Below, in pieces: positions 25,457 through 34,016 of a stretch of DNA of 64,000 nt. Source of the DNA: Lachnospiraceae bacterium UBA3310 (GTDB lineage: Bacteria; Bacillota; Clostridia; Lachnospirales; Lachnospiraceae). The notes under the pieces are model-generated. The model saw nothing but the letters and a program-made list of their open reading frames with translations. It was not told the origin of the DNA and made no database searches. Position 1 is the stretch's first letter; every line of letters begins with the position of its first letter. The stretch covers positions 1 through 64,000 of the forward strand of contig DESQ01000019.1 in NCBI GenBank assembly GCA_002361355.1, in the 5' to 3' direction. The translations under genes and the position numbers were made by a program.

Positions 25457-26689
25457 TCACGCTCTGCTGCGCAGAATATCTCCCGCCGCAGGCAGCTCCG
25501 ACAGTCTCACATAAACGGTCTGCTTCGGATGCGGACAGGATTCCATCGGCTGCCAGTCCTGGTCATACATAGCATTCACTGTCGCCGGAATATTCGCGCC
25601 ATCCGGCTTCATGATTTCGATGACATCACCTACACAGAACTTATTGCGCTGTTCAATGCAGGCGCAGGGAAGGTCTTCCGTAAGTGCTTCCACCGTCCCC
25701 AGATAAATATACTCGCTCACATAGGTGCTCTCATCATAGATCTGGGTCGTCTCATCGGCCTTTCCGAAATAAAATCCCGTGGTGAACTTACGATAAGTGC
25801 ATTTCGCAATCTCCGCCCGATACCAGTCCATGTTAGCGCGGTAAGTCTCCTCAGACATAAAATAGTCGTCAATGGCACGCCTGTAAGTGCGCGCCACCGT
25901 CGCCACATAGAGGGCGGTCTTCATTCTTCCCTCTATTTTAAAACTGTCGATCCCTGCCTCCACAAGTTCCGGAATATGTTCGATCATGTTAAGATCTTTG
26001 GAATTAAAAATATAAGTGCCCCTGTCATTTTCAAAAACCGGCATATACTCCCCCGGTCTCGTCTCCTCCACCAGCGCGTACTTCCAGCGGCAGGGATGGG
26101 TACACGCCCCGCGGTTCGCACTCCGTCCGGTAAAATAACTGCTGAGGAGACACCGCCCGGAATAGGAAATGCACATCGCGCCGTGCACAAAACTTTCGAT
26201 CTCCATCCCCTCCGGAATGTTTTGCCGGATCTCTTTGATCTCTGCTAAGGACAACTCTCTCGCCGACACGACCCGCTTTGCGCCCTGCTCATACCAGAAG
26301 CGGTAGGTCATATAATTGGTATTGTTTGCCTGCGTGGAAATGTGAATGTCAATCTCAGGGCAGTTTTCTCTCGCCAGCATAAACATGCCCGGATCCGATA
26401 TGATCAGCGCGTCCGGCTTTAAATCCGCAAGTTCCCTGAAATAGGCCGCCGCCCCCTCCAAGTCATAATTATGCGCCAAAATATTAGCGGTAACGTAGAC
26501 GCGGACATTCCTCTCATGGGCATAAGCAATCCCCTCCGCCATCTGTTCCATGGAAAAGTTTTTTGCCTTGGCCCGCAGGCCGTAAGCCTCGCCGCCAATA
26601 TAAACTGCATCCGCTCCAAAAGTAACAGCCGTTTTTAATACCTCCAGGCTGGAGGCGGGCACTAACAATTCCGGTTTCTTTCTTTGCAT
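25457..26689 (-). CDS. U32 family protein, probable tRNA U34 hydroxylation factor (TrhP-like)
   Basis: Annotated classically as peptidase U32; family members TrhP/YrrN/YrrO are needed to form 5-hydroxyuridine at tRNA position 34. Family signatures: VYIGGEAYGLRAKAKNF near residue 30 and the cysteine-rich FVHGAMCISYSGRCLLS followed by GACTHPCRW, the proposed iron-sulfur ligands. 410 residues, normal. It overlaps trmR by one base (TAATG). The next enzyme of the same modification is encoded by that gene, which supports a tRNA rather than protease role. B. subtilis has two such genes in its locus; here only one. Confidence 0.88.
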   Translation of the reverse strand: MQRKKPELLVPASSLEVLKTAVTFGADAVYIGGEAYGLRAKAKNFSMEQMAEGIAYAHERNVRVYVTANILAHNYDLEGAAAYFRELADLKPDALIISDPGMFMLARENCPEIDIHISTQANNTNYMTYRFWYEQGAKRVVSARELSLAEIKEIRQNIPEGMEIESFVHGAMCISYSGRCLLSSYFTGRSANRGACTHPCRWKYALVEETRPGEYMPVFENDRGTYIFNSKDLNMIEHIPELVEAGIDSFKIEGRMKTALYVATVARTYRRAIDDYFMSEETYRANMDWYRAEIAKCTYRKFTTGFYFGKADETTQIYDESTYVSEYIYLGTVEALTEDLPCACIEQRNKFCVGDVIEIMKPDGANIPATVNAMYDQDWQPMESCPHPKQTVYVRLSELPAAGDILRSRA

Positions 26690-27348
26690 TATTCACCTCC
26701 GGACTCACACAGTTTTACGCTCACCGTCACCCCGTCTCCCACGGGCAGCACCACCGTTTCCAGCAGTTCATGGTGGGTCAGCTCATACAGGTACTCCCTC
26801 ATCCTGCTGTGAATGGTGCGGTTCCTTCTGGTCACAACAAAACGTGATTCTATCACATCCCCGTCCTGCAGTACATTATCGGAAACGAGGAGGCCTCCCG
26901 GCGACAGAAGCCGCAGCGCATCCGCCAGGAAATGGATATACTGCCCCTTTGCCGCATCCATAAAGATAAAGTCGTATGGTTCTGTAAGTTTTTTCAGGAT
27001 ATCCGCTGCATCGCCTTCAAGCAGGGTGATGGCATTCTCCCTGCCAGCCCGCTTGAAATTATTTCTCGCAACGGGTATCCTCTTTTCATACTTTTCGATG
27101 GTGGTAATCCGGCAGCCCTCGGGAGCGTATTCACTCATCAGGAGCGCAGAAAAACCAATGGCGCATCCCACCTCCAGAATGGACATGGGCTTTCGCAGCG
27201 CGAGCAGGAATTTAATTAGTCCCTGCGTCTGCGTGCGTATGATCGGCACATTGGTTTCCAAAGCTTCCCTTTCTATCTGATTTAACAACGGCGTATTGCC
27301 CTTATCCAGGGACGCCAGATAAGCATCTATGCGTTCCCCCGAAATCAC
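26689..27348 (-). CDS. trmR: O-methyltransferase, probable tRNA 5-hydroxyuridine methyltransferase TrmR
   Basis: SAM-dependent class I methyltransferase of 219 residues in the O-methyltransferase 3 family. SAM motif I is ILEVGCAIGFSALLM near residue 57; FIFMDAAKGQY near residue 130 fits the metal-binding acidic motif. In B. subtilis the orthologue YrrM (TrmR) makes 5-methoxyuridine at the wobble base and is encoded beside the U32 proteins, as here. Start overlaps the upstream gene by four bases (ATGA). The gene name rests on family plus context. Confidence 0.85.
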   Translation of the reverse strand: MISGERIDAYLASLDKGNTPLLNQIEREALETNVPIIRTQTQGLIKFLLALRKPMSILEVGCAIGFSALLMSEYAPEGCRITTIEKYEKRIPVARNNFKRAGRENAITLLEGDAADILKKLTEPYDFIFMDAAKGQYIHFLADALRLLSPGGLLVSDNVLQDGDVIESRFVVTRRNRTIHSRMREYLYELTHHELLETVVLPVGDGVTVSVKLCESGGE

Positions 27349-27770
27349 GGCGTTTCCTCCCCTGCATCTGCTGCACCTTCCGCGTCGGCTTCCTCTCCCT
27401 CCTCAGGCGCATCCGCCGACATCACACTCATCATTTCCTCGGCGGTCATGGCGGTACTCAGATCGTAGATGCCAGGCTGTATTTTACCATGATTTTCTGA
27501 AAGGAGTTCCTGAATCACAAACAGATTTGCATCCCGGATCAGTCCCCGCTCCTCCAGCATCTCGCCTATATCTTTCACGGAGACAGGCTCTTCCACACTG
27601 ACGCTGATTGTCCTGCCTTCTCCCGCGGAGACAGGCTCTTCCGTAAACACACGATAGCCGTACTCATAGGACGCTGTTGCCGCCCTTATAATATACGTCA
27701 CGGCGAAAATCAAAAACGCTGCCTTGAGAATCAGCTCAAAAGTAGAGCCGATAGCTTCTTTTATACTCAT
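27345..27770 (-). CDS. Short membrane protein resembling the N-terminal part of MltG (no catalytic domain)
   Basis: 141 residues: one membrane helix (about 12-30), then a domain with the MltG/YceG-type pattern VEEPVSVKDIGEMLEERGLIRDANLF and IQPGIYDLSTAMTAEEMM, then an acidic Ala/Glu-rich tail. MltG is an endolytic transglycosylase whose catalytic domain should follow, but this protein stops before it. It may be a regulator, or a LysM-like peptidoglycan-binding anchor. Good AGGAAAG ribosome site before the ATG at 27770. Overlaps trmR by four bases. The function is not established. Confidence 0.7.
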   Translation of the reverse strand: MSIKEAIGSTFELILKAAFLIFAVTYIIRAATASYEYGYRVFTEEPVSAGEGRTISVSVEEPVSVKDIGEMLEERGLIRDANLFVIQELLSENHGKIQPGIYDLSTAMTAEEMMSVMSADAPEEGEEADAEGAADAGEETP

Positions 27771-27784
27771 AATCTTTCCTCAAT

Positions 27785-28117
27785 CTATTCAAAGTCGATC
27801 TCTTCCGCCAACAGTACATAAACTTCCTGCATCATGCGGCAGAAGGCAAGCTCCGCCTGCAAGAAACTGTCCACAAAGGGATCTTCCCGAAATTTTTCAT
27901 ACTCCCGTTCAAAGGCCTCCATGCGGTCAAAAATATCATCGCTGTCCGCCTCGTTCTGCAAATCAAAATTGCGCTGCCTGAACTCATTTACTTTCTCATA
28001 AAGTTCCGGCTGTTTTTTTATTTTTTCACGCTGGTACAGATATTCCTTATAGGTATCCGAGGTCATAATTGTATCCGCAAACTGCCGGGCTGCCTCTATG
28101 ATCTCCTTGTCTGACAT
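27785..28117 (-). CDS. YlbF family regulator
   Basis: A 110-residue all-helical protein of the YlbF/YmcA/YheA group (SDKEIIEAARQFADTIMTSDTYKEY, then QLYEKVNEFRQRNFDLQ-like helix). In B. subtilis, YlbF and YmcA with YaaT form a complex that steers RNase Y mRNA processing; this gene lies 16 bases after RNase J, consistent with an RNA-processing role. ATG at 28117 with GGAGGAG. Confidence 0.85.
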   Translation of the reverse strand: MSDKEIIEAARQFADTIMTSDTYKEYLYQREKIKKQPELYEKVNEFRQRNFDLQNEADSDDIFDRMEAFEREYEKFREDPFVDSFLQAELAFCRMMQEVYVLLAEEIDFE

Positions 28118-28133
28118 GGTGTCTTCTCCTCCA

Positions 28134-29810
28134 TCACACTTCCATAATGATAGGCAATATCATCGGTCTTCTCTTCGTCTTTTTCCAGACAAAATCGCTC
28201 AATACATCCTTGACGGTGCTCTTTAATTTCCCCCAATCGGTCTTTCCCCTGTCAAGGCAGTCCTGAACGGCCTCATCTACCAGAAGTCTCGCCTCATCCA
28301 GGAGTTCATCGGACTCTCTCACATAGACAAACCCCCTCGATACAATGTCAGGGCCGGACACAAGCTGATCGCTGTGAGACTCCAGAGCCATCACCACAAT
28401 CATGATGCCGTCCTCCGCCAGATGCTGTCTGTCGCGCAGCACCACATTGCCCACATCGCCTACACCGAGTCCGTCTACCAGAATCGCTCCCACAGGCACT
28501 TTGCCATTCACGGCAGCCCTGTTATCATCCATCTCCAGCACATCGCCTGACTGCAGCATAAAAATATTTTCCTTGGGGATTCCCAACTCCGCCGCGATCT
28601 TTGCCTGCGCCTTCCTGTGTTTATACTCTCCATGGACGGGAACCGCATACTTGGGCTTTACCAGCGAGTAAATCAGCTTGATTTCCTCCTGACAGGCGTG
28701 TCCCGACACATGCACATCCTGAAAAATCACATCCGCGCCTTTCATCTGCAGCTCATTGATCACGTTGGTGACCGCCTTCTCGTTGCCCGGTATCGGGTGG
28801 GACGAAAAGATAACCGTATCTCCGGGCATAATGGATATCTTTTTATGATTGTTGCTGGCCATACGACTTAGTGCCGCCATACTTTCGCCCTGACTTCCGG
28901 TGGTGATGATAACCGTCTTCTCAGGCGGATAGTCTTTGAGCTGCTCCACATCGATCAATGTCTTGTCGCCAAACTGCAAATAGCCCAACTTGGAAGCTGT
29001 ATCAATGATATTGACCATGCTCCGTCCCTCGATCACAACCTTCCTGTCAAACCGTTCCGCCGTATTGATAATCTGGCGCACCCTGTCTACATTGGAGGCA
29101 AAGGTTGCAATCAGGATACGCGTATCCTTGTGTTCCAGAAAGAGCGAGTCAAAGGTCTTCCCGACTGTCTTTTCGGAAGGCGTAAAGCCCAGCCTCTCCG
29201 CGTTGGTGGAGTCGCACATCAGCGCCAGCACACCCTTCTTTCCGAGTTCTGCAAATTTCTGTAAATCAATGGCATCACCGAACACCGGTGTGTAATCTAC
29301 CTTAAAATCTCCCGTGTGCACCACCACGCCCGCAGGGGAATAAATCGCCAGCGCTGCCGCGTCCACAATGCTGTGGTTCGTCTTTATGAACTCAATCCGA
29401 AACTGCCCCAGATTGATTGACTGTCCAAACTTGACAACTTTTCTCTTGGTTGTCTTCATCAGCCCATGCTCTTCCAGTTTATTTTCAATGATGGCCATTG
29501 TCAGTTTCGTCGCATAGACAGGTATATTCAACTCCTTAAGTACATAGGGCAGCGCCCCAATGTGATCCTCGTGTCCGTGGGTGATCACAAACCCCTTCAC
29601 TTTACTCGCATTGTCTTTCAGATAAGTGACATCCGGTATCACCAGGTCAATTCCCAGCATCTCATCCTCCGGGAACGACAGTCCACAGTCCACCACAACA
29701 ATGCTATCCTCATATTCAAAGGCAGTAATATTAAGCCCAATCTGCTCAAGACCGCCTAATGGGATAACCTTCAGCTTACTCGCTGACCTTCCTTGTTCAC
29801 TTTTTTTCAA
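28134..29810 (-). CDS. rnj: Ribonuclease J
   Basis: Metallo-beta-lactamase/beta-CASP ribonuclease with 5'-3' exonuclease and endonuclease activity, central to mRNA decay in Firmicutes. The zinc motif HGHEDHIGA lies near residue 77, with HTGDFKVD and HVSGHACQEE further on. 558 residues, full length. Start is TTG at 29810, preceded by GGAGGGAAG; the protein then begins KKSEQGRSASKLKVIPLGG as in the family. Between DUF1292 and ylbF in a tight run. One copy only is seen, so RnjA versus RnjB cannot be told. Confidence 0.96.
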   Translation of the reverse strand: MKKSEQGRSASKLKVIPLGGLEQIGLNITAFEYEDSIVVVDCGLSFPEDEMLGIDLVIPDVTYLKDNASKVKGFVITHGHEDHIGALPYVLKELNIPVYATKLTMAIIENKLEEHGLMKTTKRKVVKFGQSINLGQFRIEFIKTNHSIVDAAALAIYSPAGVVVHTGDFKVDYTPVFGDAIDLQKFAELGKKGVLALMCDSTNAERLGFTPSEKTVGKTFDSLFLEHKDTRILIATFASNVDRVRQIINTAERFDRKVVIEGRSMVNIIDTASKLGYLQFGDKTLIDVEQLKDYPPEKTVIITTGSQGESMAALSRMASNNHKKISIMPGDTVIFSSHPIPGNEKAVTNVINELQMKGADVIFQDVHVSGHACQEEIKLIYSLVKPKYAVPVHGEYKHRKAQAKIAAELGIPKENIFMLQSGDVLEMDDNRAAVNGKVPVGAILVDGLGVGDVGNVVLRDRQHLAEDGIMIVVMALESHSDQLVSGPDIVSRGFVYVRESDELLDEARLLVDEAVQDCLDRGKTDWGKLKSTVKDVLSDFVWKKTKRRPMILPIIMEV

Positions 29811-29832
29811 AAAAACTTCCCTCCATTTTCTA

Positions 29833-30087
29833 CTAAATAATATCTACATCGTCCATCATGTTTTCAAACACAGATGCCACTGCGTTTAATTTCTCATCGT
29901 CCTCAACGATCTCGTATACTGCTTCATCGTCCTCCGGTGCGGAAATATCGCACAAAATAAGCGCCTCTCCGTCATCCTCCTCCGAATCTGTCACAAGGAG
30001 GTAATTCACACCGCCAATCGTCGTCTGCTCCAAAACATAGAAATCGACAGCCCCGCCCTCCTGTGGCGTAAATGTAACTTTTTCCAT
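29833..30087 (-). CDS. DUF1292 protein (YrzB-like)
   Basis: An acidic 84-residue protein of the DUF1292 family (KVTFTPQEGGAVDFYVLEQTT, then LILCDISAPEDDEAVYEIV). It nearly always follows ruvX in Firmicutes; the role is unknown. The start is the ATG at 30087, which shares one base with the ruvX stop (TGATG); a TTG one codon earlier is less likely. Confidence 0.85.
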   Translation of the reverse strand: MEKVTFTPQEGGAVDFYVLEQTTIGGVNYLLVTDSEEDDGEALILCDISAPEDDEAVYEIVEDDEKLNAVASVFENMMDDVDII

Positions 30088-30521
30088 CAATCAATAACCT
30101 CCATGCGGCAGGAGTCGAGGTATCCCTGCAAAATCAGACACGCCGCAATCTTGTCCACATAATCCTTACGGTTTTCCCTGCGGATTCCGGCCTCCATCAT
30201 GGCCCGGTCAGCCGCTACCGTCGTCAGTCTCTCGTCCCACATCACAACAGGAAGCCCTGTTCTCCGCTCAAGTTTTTCTTTAAACTCTAACGAAAGTTCC
30301 GCCCGTTCCCCTATCGTATCATTCATGTTCTTCGGCAGGCCCAGCACGATTTTTTCAACCTCATACTCCACAACCAGCGCCTCAATCCGCGCAAGCGTCT
30401 GTCTGAGTTTGTTCTCGTCCTTACGCCTGATGATCTCGATTCCCTGCGCCGTGATCAGTAAGGGATCGCTGACAGCTACGCCAACCGTTTTAGAACCGAA
30501 ATCCAATCCCATAATTCTCAT
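30087..30521 (-). CDS. ruvX: RuvX/YqgF family RNase H-like nuclease
   Basis: 144 residues: MGLDFGSKTVGVAVSDPL at the N-terminus, KIVLGLPKNMN in the middle and WDERLTTVAADRAM with the DKIAACLIL end, all RNase H-fold acidic motifs of YqgF. It is a predicted Holliday junction resolvase that also takes part in 16S rRNA 5' maturation in some bacteria. The frame is open to 30614, but homologues begin MRIMGLDFG, so the ATG at 30521 is chosen even though its ribosome site is weak. Part of the conserved ireB-ruvX-DUF1292 set. Confidence 0.93.
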   Translation of the reverse strand: MRIMGLDFGSKTVGVAVSDPLLITAQGIEIIRRKDENKLRQTLARIEALVVEYEVEKIVLGLPKNMNDTIGERAELSLEFKEKLERRTGLPVVMWDERLTTVAADRAMMEAGIRRENRKDYVDKIAACLILQGYLDSCRMEVID

Positions 30522-30552
30522 ATGTTCGCCACGCTCAAATTGACCGCATAAG

Positions 30553-30834
30553 TCAACTTCTTTTTCCTCTCTCGATGGAGTTCTTGATATATTCCACCAG
30601 CATTTCCTCCACAAGTTCGTCTCTTTCCACTTTCATGATCAGACTTCTTGCGTTCTTGTGGCTGGTAATGTAAGTGGGATCGCCGGACATAATGTATCCG
30701 ACAATCTGGTTGACCGGATTATAGCCTTTCTCCGTCAACGCTTCATACACCGTAGACAGCACAAGCTTCACGCCCGTCTCCGGCTCCGTCTCCACGGTAA
30801 AAAACTGTGTGTTTTCCAAATCCCGATCTTGCAT
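30553..30834 (-). CDS. ireB: IreB family regulatory phosphoprotein (UPF0297)
   Basis: 93 residues; TQFFTVETEPE at the start and GYNPVNQIVGYIMSGDPTYITSHKNAR in the middle are the family signature. In Enterococcus, IreB is a substrate of the PASTA kinase IreK and restrains cephalosporin resistance; the threonines of that substrate site correspond to the N-terminal Thr residues here. ATG at 30834 with AAGGGCG. Heads the run to RNase J and the tRNA-modification genes. Confidence 0.92.
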   Translation of the reverse strand: MQDRDLENTQFFTVETEPETGVKLVLSTVYEALTEKGYNPVNQIVGYIMSGDPTYITSHKNARSLIMKVERDELVEEMLVEYIKNSIERGKRS

Positions 30835-30880
30835 ATTCTCACGCCCTTATCTACCGTTTATTATTGCCTTCCTTATTCGT

Positions 30881-30992
30881 GCCCATTCGCAAAATATATG
30901 CTTTTACCCGGTAAACTCTCTCTATTCGTAAAGCATAATTTCATAATACTCTATCGTTTCATAAAATTCAACGTAAAAATCCCTGGCTGAAC
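30881..30992 (-). repeat. Intergenic repeat motif, copy 3 (interrupted)
   Basis: On the minus strand GTTCAGCCAG (30983-30992) and ATTTTGCGAATGGGC (30881-30895) match copy 2 but are separated by 87 bases that include an imperfect hairpin (TATGCTTTTAC and GTAAAGCATA). Between the GGDEF-EAL gene stop and ireB start. Confidence 0.5.
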
Positions 30993-30996
30993 ACGG

Positions 30997-33984
30997 TCAC
31001 TCCCGGCTCTCGCCGCTCTGCCGCTGATCCCAGAGAAGGAGTCTGGCATCCTCGGAGAGTGCGGGCGGCACCGCGCCCGGCCTTGCAAGATAAAAGCCCT
31101 GTAAAAAATCCACCTCAAGCTCCAAAAGCTTTTTCATCTCCGCCCCTGTCTCTATCCCCTCAGCAATGATTTTCATATCCCGCTCATGGGCATACTTTAC
31201 GATATTTCTCACAATCTGCTGTTTATTTTCATCGACGTTGATATCCCGCACAATGGTGACATCCACTTTTACATAACGAGGATTCAGTGTCAGGAGGTTT
31301 AACTCGCTGTTATAACCGCTTCCGTAATCATCCAGTGCAAAGATACCTGTAAATCCTTCGGCCGCGCTCTTCTTTCTGATCAGCTCCATCTCCAGGTTTT
31401 CCGTTTCCGTGATCTCAATAATCACGCGATCCTGAATTTCCGAGAAGCGCTCATGATACTCTTTTTCATCTTCCGTAGTCAGATCCTCATTGGCAATAGA
31501 GTTGATAAACAGGAATGCCTTTTCCGACACCGCGCCTTTTTTGAGAAGCGCCATATAACTCTCGGTGGCCATAAACATGGTCAGCTTTTCAATTTCCTTC
31601 ATAAGGCCTTCTTCCCTGGCAATCTGCAATACTGCCTTCGGCTGGCGCAGGCTTGGCATATCTACGCGCATCAACGCCTCATAACCATAGATCCCGCCAT
31701 CATCCGCCCGGAAGATCGGCTGGAAATGATAAGTGAGTTTACGCGCATCGAGCATCTGATGAAATTCCAGACGGCTCTGGTCCTCGGACATCTGCAGTTT
31801 CCACGCCTTACTGTCAAACTCCTTAAGCTGGCCCTTTTTACTGCGTTTTACCTGATACATCGCGAAATCCGAATACATCATCAGCGTCGGCAGATTGTCG
31901 CTGTCCTCAGGATACCATGCATAGCCGCCGGATGCGCTCAGTCCCATATTCTGCCCGTCGGGAAGCACAAATTCCACCTCCCCGATCGCCTGGTACAGTT
32001 TATCGAGGCATTCTCTGATCGTCTCCCTGTCGTCAAAACCATAAAAGAGAATCTGGAACTCGTCGCCGCCCATGCGGGCGCACAGCGTACCGGTCGGTGT
32101 ATTCTCCTGAAAGCACCGCGCCGCAGTCTGTATGTAAAGATCGCCAAAATTGTGACCAAATCTGTCGTTTGTGGTCTTCAAATTATCCAGATCTATCATA
32201 AGCAGTGCCGCATGCTTCATCAGGTCAGGCCGTGCAAACAACTCTTCCGCTTCGCGTCGAAATCCCTGTCTTCCGTAGAGCTTCGTCAGTATATCACTGT
32301 CACGTTCCCTCTCGATCTGCTTCTTCTCAAGGGTAGAAGCCGTGACATCTTCCAGAAGGCCTACCAGCTTATCCCCGTCCTGTGTTGTGGTGGAACGCAG
32401 ATACTTCACCTTGCCGTTCTCCTGCTGCATCGCATAAATCGTGCTTCCATCCTCGGCAGTTCTGGATGTGATATTTTTCTTAATCTCGGTTTTAATTTCG
32501 CGGAATTTGTCCACCGTCAGATTATCAATATCCACATTCTCCGCACCCATCAGCGGAAAATAATTTGCCGTCACATAAACTCTGTCGGAGCCCTCCCGCA
32601 GTTCATATCCCGCCAGATCCACACTGGACATGCGAATAATCTGCATAAAACGGGTAGCAGAGTCCGCAACCTCCTGCTGCATCTCGGTAATCGCGCTGGA
32701 AAACTGGTCAATTTCCCGAATGCCCGTGCTCGGCAGGGAGAGCTGCTCTCCTGTCTGCTTTGCCTTCTCCACTTCGCCGGAAAGCATGTGGATCGGCTTG
32801 GAAAGCCGGTAACTCACCAGAAAAATACCAATCAAACCAATCAGTATCGTGCCGACAAACGATGCCATCAGCGTTCTCTGCACCTGAATGGCAAAAGCAT
32901 AGAGATCATCCTCTCTGGCAAAACCCACAAGATACCACTTATCGCCGTCAAAGGGCGCGTTTCTGCTGTAAAGAACCAAACTTCTCGCCGCACCGTAATA
33001 CTCATTTTCCTCATCCGTAACTACATTTCTTCTCTGATCCGTAAAGGAGAACTGTACTTCATCCAGCGCCCTGTCAGTCAGAACCTCGCTGGACAAAATT
33101 ACCGGTGTCAACACGCCATCCTCTGTTCCGCTGATCAGCATATAGGAGCCAAGATTTCTCTCCAGAAGCTCTCCGCTTGGCAGAACCGTCTGTAAATAAT
33201 CAGCCAGAATCTCCACACCGATCACGCCGTAAACCGTGCCATCCGGCAGGATTAAAGGCTGTGAGTAGGCAATGGCCTCTCTGTTGTCTCCGGAAAGGCT
33301 GTAGGTCGTTGTCGTCCAATAACCGCATGCCTCTGCGGAAAGTTTTCCCTCTCCCTCAACCGCCGCCTGATAGGGCTTATAGAAAAAAGGCTGTTCCACG
33401 CTGTCTGCAGCGGAAAACACAGGCTGCCAGCTTGTATCTGTAGCCAGATACCCGGCCCGCACCACCGCCACAGGCGCCCTCTCCACCAGAATGTCCGCAT
33501 GAAGATCAGAGGGCATTGAAGTCGGATCGAGATCCCGCAGATAAATTCCCTGCATACTTCCGGACGCACTTTCATCCAGGTTTTTCGTATTTAGGAGCAT
33601 AAAAATACCCGACACCTGTTTGCTGTACATGGTGTCGATCATATCCTGACAAACGCCATTGATCAGCGAAGCGCTTTCCCCCGCTTCAACAAACTCTGCC
33701 GCCGTCATTTTTCTGCTGTCAAGAATTTCCTGCAGGCAGGTATCAGCTTTATCGCTGATCTCTCTCAAATTTGACCAGTTCATCGCCATATCGTTGACGA
33801 GATAATTTCCCCTGCTCTCCACCTGCTTTGCCAGAATATCCTGCGCATTTTTGTTGAGTGTCTGTATAACGCCGCCTACTACCAGACTTCCTGCAAGAAG
33901 AAGCATCTCCACCGTCAACACCAGCAGAAGGGAACGAAGCGCCATCCAGAAAATTGTTCTGTCTTTTCCCTTATGATCAGACAT
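30997..33984 (-). CDS. Membrane receptor with dCache, GGDEF and EAL domains (c-di-GMP turnover)
   Basis: A 995-residue c-di-GMP enzyme. It has an N-terminal membrane helix (about 13-35), a large extracellular dCache-like sensor to about 370, a second helix near 375-395 (LMASFVGTILIGLIGIFLV), a HAMP/PAS-like linker, then GGDEF (MGGDEFQILF) and EAL (YGYEALMR). EAL residues needed for phosphodiesterase activity appear kept: Asn in FINSIANED, ITETE, DDYGSGY, Lys in VKVD, AEGIET and QGFYLA. So both synthesis and breakdown are possible. It lies 32 bases after a solute-binding lipoprotein gene without transporter genes, suggesting that the lipoprotein feeds a signal to the sensor. Confidence 0.9.
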   Translation of the reverse strand: MSDHKGKDRTIFWMALRSLLLVLTVEMLLLAGSLVVGGVIQTLNKNAQDILAKQVESRGNYLVNDMAMNWSNLREISDKADTCLQEILDSRKMTAAEFVEAGESASLINGVCQDMIDTMYSKQVSGIFMLLNTKNLDESASGSMQGIYLRDLDPTSMPSDLHADILVERAPVAVVRAGYLATDTSWQPVFSAADSVEQPFFYKPYQAAVEGEGKLSAEACGYWTTTTYSLSGDNREAIAYSQPLILPDGTVYGVIGVEILADYLQTVLPSGELLERNLGSYMLISGTEDGVLTPVILSSEVLTDRALDEVQFSFTDQRRNVVTDEENEYYGAARSLVLYSRNAPFDGDKWYLVGFAREDDLYAFAIQVQRTLMASFVGTILIGLIGIFLVSYRLSKPIHMLSGEVEKAKQTGEQLSLPSTGIREIDQFSSAITEMQQEVADSATRFMQIIRMSSVDLAGYELREGSDRVYVTANYFPLMGAENVDIDNLTVDKFREIKTEIKKNITSRTAEDGSTIYAMQQENGKVKYLRSTTTQDGDKLVGLLEDVTASTLEKKQIERERDSDILTKLYGRQGFRREAEELFARPDLMKHAALLMIDLDNLKTTNDRFGHNFGDLYIQTAARCFQENTPTGTLCARMGGDEFQILFYGFDDRETIRECLDKLYQAIGEVEFVLPDGQNMGLSASGGYAWYPEDSDNLPTLMMYSDFAMYQVKRSKKGQLKEFDSKAWKLQMSEDQSRLEFHQMLDARKLTYHFQPIFRADDGGIYGYEALMRVDMPSLRQPKAVLQIAREEGLMKEIEKLTMFMATESYMALLKKGAVSEKAFLFINSIANEDLTTEDEKEYHERFSEIQDRVIIEITETENLEMELIRKKSAAEGFTGIFALDDYGSGYNSELNLLTLNPRYVKVDVTIVRDINVDENKQQIVRNIVKYAHERDMKIIAEGIETGAEMKKLLELEVDFLQGFYLARPGAVPPALSEDARLLLWDQRQSGESRE

Positions 33985-34016
33985 AGCCGTTTACCTGTTA
34001 CTCTCTTGTAAGCTGT

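Noticed and set aside
31453..33195. 580-residue plus-strand open frame opposite the GGDEF-EAL gene
   Set aside because: Antisense shadow; composition rich in His, Arg and Leu as expected from a reverse frame, no start signal.
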